Source: a virus
Strand: one strand, 5' to 3'
Virus record (IMG/VR): IMGVR_UViG_3300037042_003932
Coordinates: 79,879-143,878 of that record
DNA: 64,000 nt
Notes under the pieces: generated by a model
Database searches by the model: none
Seen by the model: only the letters and a program-made list of their open reading frames with translations
What the model was told of the DNA's origin: nothing
Part shown: positions 17,426 through 26,920 of the stretch, in pieces
Numbering within the stretch: position 1 is the first letter of the stretch
How the letters are laid out: every line of letters begins with the position of its first letter
Program-made: the position numbers and the translations under genes

Positions 17426-20400
17426 TTATCACCTCGAAACAACTTCACGCCTCCAACCAGGCAGGTCGGCTGATAGGTGCCATCGTGAAACTGGCCCACG
17501 AACACCTTTGATTGTCCTGCGGGAAGTTCACACGAGGCGTCTGTCACTTCCGTGGCGTTATCCACCTTGAGAGAAACCTGATTCGATCTCTCCTGAGTCA
17601 CCAGCCGATGGTCGACCCCGTTACAGACATCCGTTGACGCTGCGCCCGACCACTGCGCCGCTCCGTTGGCTCTGCCTTCGGAATACGCTACGTCATTCGG
17701 GGAAATCGCGGTGTAGTTATAGTCCGACGCATTCCCGCACGATAGGACGATTGAGAAGCCCTGCCGGTTCACGTTCGGGTGCAGGATCTCGCAGCCCAAC
17801 CGGCACGACTGATACCGGAAGGGCTGGTTGAACCGCGCCCGCGCTATCGCGCCCATCACGGCCTGGTTGGTGGCGGCTCCGGGCCACACGGCCCCGCCGA
17901 GATCCCAAACAGCAGCCATAGATACTATAGAAGTAGAAGCACTACTACCAACAGGAGAAGCTGCAACTGTTAACTTTGATTCTGTTATATCTCCGGTAAT
18001 TCCTGATATATCAGATGAGGCATAATAAACTCCATTGACAAACAAATACATCTTTTCAGATCTGTCAAAACAGATCATAAAGTGAGTAGTTACACCTGAA
18101 GATGCAGGACCGACCACACTTACGGCTGTTCCTGCACCATTGTCTAAATAGCATCTAAACGTTCCACCATTACAATAACAAGTATATCCCTTCTCTGTTC
18201 CTGAGGATGCAGCATTTGTTGTTAATACATATCCTAAAGATGTATCATGATTAAGTATGATTTCAATTGCTCCATCATTTGCTGCAAATGTCCCCCAAGA
18301 AGTATCGGCTGCTTGATGATAATTACTTGCCCAATATTTTATTGATCTATTTGCTCGACTAACAGCATCCCAATTTGGTGTAGGGTTTGTTCCTGCGCCA
18401 ACAAAAGCCAATTTTGCTTCGCTCTCTAGCGTTATATCGTCCCACTCGCAATAAGTGGTGCCAGAACTAGTATTAACCCAAAAATATGGCGCAAGTCCCA
18501 CCGCAACGTAGGTTGCATCAAAAGCTTGCCATGATGTTGACGTTGTGCCTGTAAATAACAATACTGCGCCAGAATCATAAACTAGAGGAATTGCCGTTCC
18601 ATCGCTTCTGACATATCCGCGAATTCTATAGGTCTTGCCAATAATTGTTGTTCCTGTTTTTACGAAATACGGATTATTTGTTCCGTTTCTTGCGCAACGC
18701 AAACACAAAGAACCGCCGTGAGGGGTTCCCGCTTCTTTACTTAGGGTCGAACTATTCCCTGAAGCCCAATATGAAGTGTCAGCGGCTTCCATGTTTCCAT
18801 CGATTAGGATGTTCGCATGGTAGGTTGACCTGCTTAACCATGTACCGTCTGCCTGACAATCATCGGCTACCAAATAAGCGCATGGGTCGTAATCCGTCCC
18901 GCCGATGGTGAGCGCCTGCGGGAGGTCGTTGAGGTTCCCGACGATGGGCAACCTGACATTGTAGCTCAGCTCATCCTTGTTCCGCGCCACAGCTGCGGCA
19001 GCGGTAGGTATGTAGCTAGAGGGGAACAGCTCAGCAGTGGCCTCGATTTGGATGCCCCACACCCAAGTATTCGCAGTGGTCGTATCCCCCGAAAAAGTGT
19101 TATCACCATCTGCTTGTGCAGTACGCACCCCATAATTTTTAGCATCCGCTGACCCCGTGAAGCAAATCCACACGCGGTATATACCACTCACTCCCTTGTA
19201 GGACTGCGCGTCTACCCCTGCTGCTGTTACTGCTGCTCCCGCCGTGCCCACCACACCGTTGGAGATGTCAAAGTAGCAACTCACGTTGGTGATGCTAGAG
19301 TAGAGCTCCACCCATCCCTTGTTACCGTACTCGACAAACGCTGATAAACAGTGGTTTGTCGCGGGCAGCGTGTACGCCCCATAAATCCCGTGAGTGGTAT
19401 CCGTAGCATTGGCCACAATGCCATCGGCAGTCGTCGTGCCGTTCGCTGCGACCTGCCCGTTAGCCGTAATCGTAGTCAGGTTCTCCGCTGTCCACGTCGT
19501 TGCTAGGTCCTCCGAGTTAGTCGCCAAGTTAGTAACCTGTGGCTCACAAAGCGCCCGCGTAACTACCTTGCCATTGGCGTCCTTACGCTGGCAAACGCGA
19601 GGCCACCCAGAAGAAACTCGGTGAAGCCACCGAGCAGTGCTAGTCGGAGTCTCATACTTATCCAAGTACGCAGGCGTGGCCCGCGTGAACGTGTGCGCCC
19701 CCTGGCGGCGGTCCTGGATACCCGCGACAAGGGCGAAGCGCTCGCGGGCGATCTTATCGAAGTAGGTGCGGTTCTTTAATGCGCCGGGAAATGGGTTGGT
19801 GGTGAGGTCCCACACGCCAAAGGAGATAATCTGCGACGAACCGTTACCTATCAGCAAAACTCCGCTGCCGGTGGACAAATTACCGGATACACCAGTCAGC
19901 GCTCGCGTGTCAGAAAAGACACCATTGAGATAACCATATAAGTTCTCGCTGCGGTCACCGAGGATTAGGAGGTGATAGATCGCTCCTGTCACGGGCACTA
20001 AGTTCACCAGGCTCTGAACAGAAGACGACCCATCATTAAAGTAGAACGTCGTCTGATTAGCGCCGTTATTATAAAGTGCGTACCCCTTCGTCCCATTCCA
20101 CGTTTTAAACGGTAGGTTTTCAAGATATGGATCGTGAACGTAGACTATCTCAATTGCAAAGTCTTTGTCCGATAGCTGCGCCCAAGTAGTGTTCGCTGCG
20201 GTGTGATACTTATTCGATACAGTATAAATAGCCGACAAGTTCTCAATCGCCGTGACATTCCCATAAGTCGGAGCAGCACCAGACCCTGCTACACTCAACG
20301 TCTTAGTGACGTCATGCCGCGAGGCCCACGCCCCTGTCGCCGGGTTAATGTCGCCTGCCACCAAAAACGCGCACGGCGCAAACCGCACATCGTCGATAGT

Positions 20401-20496
20401 GAGGTGCGTGTCCAGGCGGTCGATGTTGCCCAAGCACCCTGGCACGTCCAGGTCAAGATTACTCGTGCGCGATTGAACAATACGACGAGAGAGCAT
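17422..20496 (-). CDS. Large fibre/adhesin with duplicated LamG-like domains and CBM-like domains
   Basis: A 1024-aa mosaic protein. Residues about 60-260 form a first LamG-like domain (DRSENLYGYLNGVFS, IARERF). Residues about 290-530 match the phage jelly-roll module ending in a GxQxE ... SSYIPT signature (WGIQIEATAELFPSSYIPTA). Residues about 570-710 resemble a CBM4/9-type domain. Residues about 720-900 repeat the LamG-like domain (DRSEKMYLFVNGVYY, IARARF). A final beta domain closes it. Residues about 535-858 are encoded by visibly AT-richer DNA than either flank, a sign of module replacement. Glycan or surface binding is inferred. Confidence 0.8.
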   Translation of the reverse strand: MLSRRIVQSRTSNLDLDVPGCLGNIDRLDTHLTIDDVRFAPCAFLVAGDINPATGAWASRHDVTKTLSVAGSGAAPTYGNVTAIENLSAIYTVSNKYHTAANTTWAQLSDKDFAIEIVYVHDPYLENLPFKTWNGTKGYALYNNGANQTTFYFNDGSSSVQSLVNLVPVTGAIYHLLILGDRSENLYGYLNGVFSDTRALTGVSGNLSTGSGVLLIGNGSSQIISFGVWDLTTNPFPGALKNRTYFDKIARERFALVAGIQDRRQGAHTFTRATPAYLDKYETPTSTARWLHRVSSGWPRVCQRKDANGKVVTRALCEPQVTNLATNSEDLATTWTAENLTTITANGQVAANGTTTADGIVANATDTTHGIYGAYTLPATNHCLSAFVEYGNKGWVELYSSITNVSCYFDISNGVVGTAGAAVTAAGVDAQSYKGVSGIYRVWICFTGSADAKNYGVRTAQADGDNTFSGDTTTANTWVWGIQIEATAELFPSSYIPTAAAAVARNKDELSYNVRLPIVGNLNDLPQALTIGGTDYDPCAYLVADDCQADGTWLSRSTYHANILIDGNMEAADTSYWASGNSSTLSKEAGTPHGGSLCLRCARNGTNNPYFVKTGTTIIGKTYRIRGYVRSDGTAIPLVYDSGAVLLFTGTTSTSWQAFDATYVAVGLAPYFWVNTSSGTTYCEWDDITLESEAKLAFVGAGTNPTPNWDAVSRANRSIKYWASNYHQAADTSWGTFAANDGAIEIILNHDTSLGYVLTTNAASSGTEKGYTCYCNGGTFRCYLDNGAGTAVSVVGPASSGVTTHFMICFDRSEKMYLFVNGVYYASSDISGITGDITESKLTVAASPVGSSASTSIVSMAAVWDLGGAVWPGAATNQAVMGAIARARFNQPFRYQSCRLGCEILHPNVNRQGFSIVLSCGNASDYNYTAISPNDVAYSEGRANGAAQWSGAASTDVCNGVDHRLVTQERSNQVSLKVDNATEVTDASCELPAGQSKVFVGQFHDGTYQPTCLVGGVKLFRGDK

Positions 20497-20808
20497 CTAC
20501 GCCCCTCCACCCATAGTCAGGCGCGTAATCGTCAACGTGCCCGTGTTGATCATGCCCTTCGCACCGATGAACGTTGGCCCATGAATGGTGTAAGGCATGA
20601 GCACATCCTTAGGAAGCTTGTGCGTGGTTGCCGCCGCTGCGGGAGCAATCGCCCCGAAAGCGATATAGCAATCCTCCGTTGCAAACAACTGCACCTGCGT
20701 ACCGTGAGGAATAGCCGCTGCAGTAACCGCCGTGGCCCCCGTAGTGAAAGTGAGGATCTCGGGGTCTGCGTAGGTCGGCATGCCGTAGTCAATGCTGGTG
20801 ATAATCAC
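20497..20808 (-). CDS. Small beta-rich virion decoration-like protein
   Basis: A 103-aa protein starting with GTG (20806-20808) and preceded by a near-consensus AGGAGGT site. The sequence is Ala/Thr-rich with short strands and a glycine-rich end (LTITRLTMGGGA). The form fits small cement, decoration or fibre-tip proteins, but no family is named. The next fibre gene starts immediately after its stop. Confidence 0.68.
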   Translation of the reverse strand: MIITSIDYGMPTYADPEILTFTTGATAVTAAAIPHGTQVQLFATEDCYIAFGAIAPAAAATTHKLPKDVLMPYTIHGPTFIGAKGMINTGTLTITRLTMGGGA

Positions 20809-20817
20809 GATGACCTC

Positions 20818-21582
20818 CTATGATGGCGACGTTAGAGTCAAGCCGTTAGCGACCACCAATGGGAAGCTCGCGGTCGGAAGCACCTTTCGGGCCTCTCGGT
20901 ACAAATCGGCATATACCTGTTCGTCGGCAAGATAGCTGTTCCACATTCTCAAGCCATAAACTGGCGCGACTAACGTATGGTTGAACAGCGTGGTCGTCGG
21001 CGCTTCAATCATACTGTGGTCAACAACAGAGGTGCTAGCAGTGTCATAAACACCATTGACCATCGTCACCACCTCAAGTAGTGGCCCTCCAACTGTGTAT
21101 TTAGCACTCATGATGATGTGCAGAGGAGAACCCTTATGTAATGAAGTAGCCACCGCCGCGCTAGTCAGCTTCTGGTCGATATAGTAGCCTCCACCCCCGA
21201 TGTCACCACCGTTAAAGCTGGCCCATATCGCAACGTTAGAAGTCTCCCCTGCGGCAGGACTCTGGTACAGCCCAAGATTCCAATCCCCATCGAGAACACG
21301 TGCACTTTTCGCCTCAGTACCAGATTCTCCCAGGTGAAACATGTCCAACGATAGGAGAGCCTCAATCGTGACCGCTGTTTGCGACGTCGTCATCCACGAT
21401 TGATCCGCAGGTGCGCCACAGTACGTCAACGCTGGAACGCCATGGGTCGGCTGAATCGTTGGAGCAAACCCAGAACCAGCAAGAGTCCAGGCGGTATTGG
21501 CATAGTTACGAACGTCACCTCCGTGAAAGCGGAAGTCCACTACTGCGCTCTTGATAAAGTCTCGAGCTGGTGTTTGCGCCAT
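20818..21582 (-). CDS. ConA-like (LamG) adhesin/fibre protein
   Basis: A 254-aa protein that reads as a single ConA/LamG-like jelly roll. A lead strand (AVVDFRFHGGDV) is followed by MTTSQTAVTIEALLSLD and a late VVTMVNGVYDT strand pair. The AGGAGG site and ATG at 21580-21582 are clear. It is the fourth LamG-like domain in the operon. Ligand binding on the host surface is the likely role. Confidence 0.73.
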   Translation of the reverse strand: MAQTPARDFIKSAVVDFRFHGGDVRNYANTAWTLAGSGFAPTIQPTHGVPALTYCGAPADQSWMTTSQTAVTIEALLSLDMFHLGESGTEAKSARVLDGDWNLGLYQSPAAGETSNVAIWASFNGGDIGGGGYYIDQKLTSAAVATSLHKGSPLHIIMSAKYTVGGPLLEVVTMVNGVYDTASTSVVDHSMIEAPTTTLFNHTLVAPVYGLRMWNSYLADEQVYADLYREARKVLPTASFPLVVANGLTLTSPS

Positions 21583-21591
21583 AGAATCCTC

Positions 21592-23547
21592 CTACTTTCG
21601 GAAGCGTGTCATATAGACCGCAATGCTGTCCGTGTGACCATCAATAACCAACTTTACCCACTGGAACATCAACGGCTCAGCGGTCTGGTAGGCCCCGTCA
21701 ACCGTAATTGCTTGCACACCTAAGGCGAGCGCCGTGACATCATAGTATCCAGTGGTACCTGCAGGATCATTAGTGGCGAGCACTGTTAACTTATCTCCAG
21801 CCGCGCCAATGTTCACACTGAGAGAAAAGGCGTTGTATCCATCCAATAAAAGAGGCTTAACGATCTCCACAGAGTCGCTAGTAAGATCAGCAATCAACCC
21901 ATCATTACAGTAATGCAGCGCATTAGTAACCATCGTCTTTGACGAGTCTGTCGCGGCATGATAGCCCTTAGGTGGTCCGTCGATCTCAATGATATACTCG
22001 TCCGTAGTCACCAACGTACCAAACGAGGTCGTCGTGATAACTCCTGCCAGCGGAATCGACCCATCAGGCGTCCAGGTACACACCAAATCCGTACCCCGAG
22101 TCTTGATAACACTCGCAGCTGCACCCGTAGGTTTACGCGTAATGCGTTTGATTTGAACAGCGTTGATATTCTCAGGAAGCCCAAAGATGTTGATCTCGTC
22201 AGCATCCTTCCAAGTAACCTGGAAATCCCCGGCGATGTTGCTGTAAACCGTCATATCGCTGCCTCCACCGTCCCCGCCAGCGGGGAGTAGGTGCCAGCCC
22301 TTGGTGCCGCTGGCGTTAGTACCATAATAGTACAAGTTACCCGGACTCGCGCTATCGTTAGCTAACGTAACCGTGTCCATTGCACGACTAATAGAATCGC
22401 TAAAGGTGAGAGGCACCTCAAATGAGTCTGAGCTAATCCCACCATCTTGGATGTTTCCATACTCATCAATTGTGACGATATTATCCTGGACACCATCTTT
22501 GATATTGCCGTCGCAGCAGTAAGTCGTGTTTCCAGTCCAAGTACCCGATAAGTCCGTAGCCACCCAATCCATACCATTACTTACGAGGCGTACAGATGCA
22601 AAGTATTGCATCGTAGCAATACTTTCAACGCCCACAGAGCTCCCGTGCCAGATTATCTTAGGTGATGCTCCTTCATTTGACATACCCACGAATAGATACG
22701 CAGGTCCAACGTACGTGCTTAGGCTAAGAATCCTAAGCCAATAACCGGAACCAAAAGCCGAAGCTTCAGGCAGTGTGATCGTAGTACTGAGCTCTCCACC
22801 TTCGCCGTCTGTATGAAAAACTGCGAGATCTCTATTTCGGTCAATCTCAGTTACGATGTACGAGTACCCTTCAACATACTTGTAGTAGTCAGGGATATCA
22901 CGAATGTTTGGGACAGGAGGAACGTTAAAATCAAATGCTAAAGGTTGGCTGAAGCTGTACGTACAAATCGGACCATCGCCAACCTCAATTACGCCTGTGG
23001 TTATCCGACCAATACAGACCAAGTTTCCTACGAGGTTGTACGTAGCAACCGTACCTCCAACTGGCGTAGCTTCAGTCAGAGGCAAATACTCGGATTGGGC
23101 TTCACGTTCTGTTAAGTAGAGCGTGTTGCCAAGAACACACAGGAGCGAAGCAACGTCTTCAGTCCCTGTGTCTCCTCCCAATACGGCGTAAAGCCACAAA
23201 TTGGCGTAATAGCCCTCGGGTATACTTTCAGGTTCTACTTGTGCCGGGAATAACCGATTAGGGTTATCCCACACGACAGGAACGTAATCAAAAGTTGAGT
23301 AAATAACATTCCCCAAAGTGTCGCCGTAGCAATACGGAATAGACGAGGAGTACGAAGGGATCGAATACCTCTTAGTTCCGTATTGGAGTTCTCCTTGGTC
23401 AATAGTGAGAAGTCCGTCTGTTATCACAATCTTACACGAATGCACACCCAGACGAGCACCATCAGTGTACTTAATAGCCCCGTCAACTTTGTTCGGAATA
23501 TCCTTATGGTTATCCCGCATATCAGAGATCTTCAAAAGTTCAGTCAT
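21592..23547 (-). CDS. Tail fibre protein
   Basis: A 651-aa beta-rich protein. The N-terminus (MTELLKISDMRDNHKDIPNKVDGAI) may be an attachment helix. The centre has fibre-like segments (LRILSLSTYVGPAYLFVG, VRLVSNGMDWVATD) of the type seen in phage baseplate-upper and fibre proteins. A Gly/Asp linker (GGDGGGSDM) separates a C-terminal beta region. An AGGAG site lies before the ATG at 23545-23547. Host-contact function is inferred. Confidence 0.75.
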   Translation of the reverse strand: MTELLKISDMRDNHKDIPNKVDGAIKYTDGARLGVHSCKIVITDGLLTIDQGELQYGTKRYSIPSYSSSIPYCYGDTLGNVIYSTFDYVPVVWDNPNRLFPAQVEPESIPEGYYANLWLYAVLGGDTGTEDVASLLCVLGNTLYLTEREAQSEYLPLTEATPVGGTVATYNLVGNLVCIGRITTGVIEVGDGPICTYSFSQPLAFDFNVPPVPNIRDIPDYYKYVEGYSYIVTEIDRNRDLAVFHTDGEGGELSTTITLPEASAFGSGYWLRILSLSTYVGPAYLFVGMSNEGASPKIIWHGSSVGVESIATMQYFASVRLVSNGMDWVATDLSGTWTGNTTYCCDGNIKDGVQDNIVTIDEYGNIQDGGISSDSFEVPLTFSDSISRAMDTVTLANDSASPGNLYYYGTNASGTKGWHLLPAGGDGGGSDMTVYSNIAGDFQVTWKDADEINIFGLPENINAVQIKRITRKPTGAAASVIKTRGTDLVCTWTPDGSIPLAGVITTTSFGTLVTTDEYIIEIDGPPKGYHAATDSSKTMVTNALHYCNDGLIADLTSDSVEIVKPLLLDGYNAFSLSVNIGAAGDKLTVLATNDPAGTTGYYDVTALALGVQAITVDGAYQTAEPLMFQWVKLVIDGHTDSIAVYMTRFRK

Positions 23548-23583
23548 GGTTTGCTCCTGGGTAATTCATCGAACGAATCATAC

Positions 23584-24483
23584 TCATGGCACGGCAATGC
23601 ACTCGATTAACAGAGTACCTTCTATGGCGTCTATCGTAGCCGTGATCGTAGAACTACCCCCTATAGATTCACCCCAAGCTTCTCCCGTAGGATTAACACT
23701 TACGTGATTTGTCACGTTATAGTCAGAGGTCCATGTAACTTGGTTAGTTATGTCTACAGGGTCAACCAAGTTTGTATACGTACCCCACGCGGTACATTGA
23801 GTTCCAGACCCAACAGTCACCGGGTTAGCTACAGTCTCAACCACAATGCTCTCAAGGGTATACACAACTGGTCCAGCATCGTCGTAGATAGACAGCATGT
23901 ACAGGAGAGCACACGTCATGTCGTCAGTAGCATTCCATGTGTTCGTCGTATTTATGATTGGGCCAACTTCACCCGTAGGATCAATAAACACGTAGCAAAT
24001 CGGACCAGTCGCATAAACAGTGTCACCCGCTACGTGCATTGTGAGTATTGGGGCATTGGGATCGGCAAAAATACGTAAACAACAGTCACCTTCAGCGAGA
24101 GTTATTTTGTACGTGAGAGGCATTGGATCTTCACGGTCATCAGGAATAGCCTCAGTAATGTCAAAACCACTGAGCACTGAAGAAGAGTACGAGAGGTTAA
24201 ACCACTCGTCTCCTCTATCCATTGTTGTCTGACCCTCGCCGAAGACAGGCATGACAACGTCAGACAATAGCGTTGAGCTAGACCCACCGTTCTCCCACGC
24301 ATCATTAAGCGCCTTGAGCAAACTCCCAGTAGTCCCGTAATTTGTCTCAAAGAGTACCCACTCATCAGCTGATTCACTGATCGTAAGAGCCGGAATAGTT
24401 ACGGGAGATCCTCCACCTTGAGCAGCACTGAGGTAACCATCGATCCAACCGAATGCTTCTTTGGTTCTTACTATCTTACTCAT
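23584..24483 (-). CDS. Adhesin-like protein with C-terminal BIG2 Ig-like domain
   Basis: A 299-aa protein. The N-terminal about 70 residues resemble the module at the start of the 9235-10191 protein (DEW ... GTTGSLLKALN). The C-terminal about 85 residues match bacterial Ig-like group 2 domains (VDITNQVTWTSDYN, VSVNPTGEAWG, STITATIDAIEGT). BIG2 domains are common in phage fibres and bacterial adhesins, where they extend or bind. The start ATG (24481-24483) follows a TGAGGT site. Confidence 0.78.
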   Translation of the reverse strand: MSKIVRTKEAFGWIDGYLSAAQGGGSPVTIPALTISESADEWVLFETNYGTTGSLLKALNDAWENGGSSSTLLSDVVMPVFGEGQTTMDRGDEWFNLSYSSSVLSGFDITEAIPDDREDPMPLTYKITLAEGDCCLRIFADPNAPILTMHVAGDTVYATGPICYVFIDPTGEVGPIINTTNTWNATDDMTCALLYMLSIYDDAGPVVYTLESIVVETVANPVTVGSGTQCTAWGTYTNLVDPVDITNQVTWTSDYNVTNHVSVNPTGEAWGESIGGSSTITATIDAIEGTLLIECIAVP

Positions 24484-24491
24484 TTGTTACC

Positions 24492-25709
24492 TCAGGATAA
24501 CATGCCAGGAATGGTGGATACGATTGCAATATCCAAATAACCTGACCATATAACGTCCGGTGTGTGATTAGTTGCATCCTGCACAATGAGTATATCCAAG
24601 CTATTGAGGTCTGGGCTCGTAGCAGGTAAGTAAATATCCCATAAGTCTTCTTCATACACTGTCGTACTCGAGATATTCTTAGTAATCGTCCAATCCTGGT
24701 ACGTGATTTCAGTAGCATTCGCGACTGCTTGGATCTCTCCGTCAAACGTTACCAACGCAGGCAAACTACCGTCAATGGCATCGCATTTTGCGACAACATG
24801 AAGCTGAATATTCAGGAACGAATACTCTGGGACTGGACCAAGGCTAAAGAAACCAGCAGGGTCAATTGTGAGCTGTGACACAGCGCCGCTAGACGAGGTA
24901 ACTCCGCTGACAGGTATTCGTACCGTTTGAGGGTTGGATACCGAGTCACTCGAGGAATTATCATACCCTATGGCCAATGACCGATGGAATACGTTTTGGT
25001 ACCCTTCACCAAAACAAGTAGACCCTGCTAGAGAGGTCACATTAGACCCAAAGACAAAAGAATTGTCACCCGCCGCAGCGCTATACTCACCGAAAGCAAT
25101 GGCTGAGACGCCCGTTGCTACTGAGTCTTTACCGAGTGCCCAGGCATAATCACCTACCGTCGTGGAGTTCAGACCCAAAGACCAGGAGTAGTCACCCTGG
25201 GCAGTTCCAAAATCTTTACGCTGTAACGACTCCGTGCCTGACCCGGATTCGAAGAAGGTGTCTCCTCCACCGCCTGTCCCAGCAAGGGATGCTAACTCAC
25301 GCAAGAACGCATACAGCTTTTCCCACCACCCCCACTCTGGATGACCAATGCTGTTATCCTGAATGGTTTCATTTAGGGCAGGCAGGCAGAAAAGCGTTCC
25401 ATTGATGTCAGTGCCGATGCCAAAGTACAGAGAGTCAACATCCTCGTCAGCCGACCCCGGATTAACAGTCAGCTTCGCAATGTAACCACCGTCGATCTCC
25501 GCAGAGAACGTAGCAGTCTGCGAGGTTGTTCCTCCGATGATTACATTCGACCCTGGGGGTTGAATCACTTCCCACAGGTACACGAGGCCAGCGTTCTCGG
25601 CTTCGAACTGTACATCTACGGACCCAGAAGTAGGAAGGATGTCCCGACGAGCATAACCAAAGGTGCCCGTGGTCGATTGATTGATTCTGAAGCGAGCAAG
25701 ATTTGCCAT
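24492..25709 (-). CDS. Fibre protein with PKD-like domain and YadA-head-like repeats
   Basis: A 405-aa protein. Residues about 28-95 look like a PKD/Ig-type domain (VYLWEVIQPPGSNV, TATFSAEIDGGYIAKLTV). Residues about 172-252 hold degenerate YadA/Hia head repeats with a period near 14 (YAWALGKDSVATG, SAIAFGEYSAAAG, NSFVFGSNV, SLAIGYDNS), which form trimeric left-handed beta-rolls in bacterial adhesins. A beta-rich C-terminal domain follows. The Shine-Dalgarno is weak (GGAG 11 nt from the ATG). Probably a trimeric host-binding fibre. Confidence 0.8.
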   Translation of the reverse strand: MANLARFRINQSTTGTFGYARRDILPTSGSVDVQFEAENAGLVYLWEVIQPPGSNVIIGGTTSQTATFSAEIDGGYIAKLTVNPGSADEDVDSLYFGIGTDINGTLFCLPALNETIQDNSIGHPEWGWWEKLYAFLRELASLAGTGGGGDTFFESGSGTESLQRKDFGTAQGDYSWSLGLNSTTVGDYAWALGKDSVATGVSAIAFGEYSAAAGDNSFVFGSNVTSLAGSTCFGEGYQNVFHRSLAIGYDNSSSDSVSNPQTVRIPVSGVTSSSGAVSQLTIDPAGFFSLGPVPEYSFLNIQLHVVAKCDAIDGSLPALVTFDGEIQAVANATEITYQDWTITKNISSTTVYEEDLWDIYLPATSPDLNSLDILIVQDATNHTPDVIWSGYLDIAIVSTIPGMLS

Positions 25710-25732
25710 CGATACTTATTCTCCGCTATTGG

Positions 25733-26917
25733 CTATGGAGCCATCGGTGAATTAGGAGAAACAGGCTTTCCTCGAAGCATTATAGCGTCTCGAGACGGCG
25801 GTGTCTCTTTGTATGAGTCCAACAAATCCTGGTCGCTGGCCGACAACGTCTGTGGTCCACTCCCACGCGCCTCTTGAGCCGAAACAAATCCTTCATCCAG
25901 TCTACGAGCGTTCGCGTCAGAAACTATCGATACCGTCTGCTGATTCGGGGTCATCTTGGACAAATCATCGAAGCTAGTAGCCTCAGGCATCTGCGCTTCT
26001 TGTTCGTTGATCTCAGCATCTTTGGACGCTTGTGTAATCGTAGCCATATACGACGCGTCTTCACGATTAAACTGCGTATTATAGAAATTGTCATAGTAAT
26101 CTGGCAGCTTAGTAGGCACGTTCTTCGACCCGCGAAGAATTGTGCGCGACCTTACCAAGAAGTTAAACGAGAAAGCTGTGAACAATTCGTTCGAGGATGC
26201 CAGATCCCAGCGGAAGTTGAGCATACACCCACCGACGATCAGTGAGTCATATCGAAGATGAAGCAACAGCCCACGTTTAGCTAGCTGTGAACCTCTCCCG
26301 AGCTCTGAGTACAGCCGAAGCATGTTCATGGTCCAGTCATCCTGGTATGTGTTCATCAGGATGCCACTGTAAGACCACGTAGGAGCTCGCTGACCAAAAA
26401 AGAATACCGCGTAATTATCCTCCAGGACCTCAGACACCTGGTACTTCTCGTCCAAAGACTGAGACACACCCTGAAGAACAAAATCGATGTAGCCTTTTCC
26501 GGTGTTCTCGCTTCCGGATGACTCTCCCAAGAGACGTCTAGCAACTTCAACCAGCTGCGGGTCTTTTCTTCGTTTCAGCCCTTCAATTATTCGGTCTACG
26601 GCTTGAGGGCTACCCACGGGGATGTACATCCTCGCGAGATTATGTAACCGACCTGCTGTTGTGTGTGAAGGATGACGCGCATACTTGGGCGTCATCATGG
26701 GGAAAGCAGAGTAAACTCCAGTCGCTAACTCAGGGTAACCACCAGCAGCATTCGCTCCTACGCCACGGTTGAGTGGGTCATAAGCGTTGTATCGCTCAGT
26801 CAACGAACCGCTGGTGACACTCTTGCCAGTGTTTACGTACTCGTAACGCCCAACGATGCCCGTGTTCTCAAACTGAGAAGTACTGGAGGAGCCTGACTGA
26901 TTGGAGTTGTCTGCCAC
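25733..26917 (-). CDS. Baseplate/tail structural protein
   Basis: A 394-aa protein starting with GTG (26915-26917). Ser/Gly-rich disordered ends frame a folded centre. Residues about 165-265 (NYAVFFFGQRAPTWSYSG, MLRLYSELGRGSQLA, LRYDSLIVGGCMLNF) match, from memory, a myovirus baseplate-type pattern of FFG ... SG-x-L ... W ... Y-x3-LRG ... YD-x3-V-x-G. It lies between the tape-measure candidate and the fibre array, where baseplate genes are expected. The assignment rests on these two arguments. Confidence 0.65.
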   Translation of the reverse strand: MADNSNQSGSSSTSQFENTGIVGRYEYVNTGKSVTSGSLTERYNAYDPLNRGVGANAAGGYPELATGVYSAFPMMTPKYARHPSHTTAGRLHNLARMYIPVGSPQAVDRIIEGLKRRKDPQLVEVARRLLGESSGSENTGKGYIDFVLQGVSQSLDEKYQVSEVLEDNYAVFFFGQRAPTWSYSGILMNTYQDDWTMNMLRLYSELGRGSQLAKRGLLLHLRYDSLIVGGCMLNFRWDLASSNELFTAFSFNFLVRSRTILRGSKNVPTKLPDYYDNFYNTQFNREDASYMATITQASKDAEINEQEAQMPEATSFDDLSKMTPNQQTVSIVSDANARRLDEGFVSAQEARGSGPQTLSASDQDLLDSYKETPPSRDAIMLRGKPVSPNSPMAP

Positions 26918-26920
26918 TAT

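Noticed and set aside
20203-20823. Plus-strand 206-codon frame
   Set aside because: Antisense to the 1024-aa fibre gene, Arg-rich shadow composition, no binding site.
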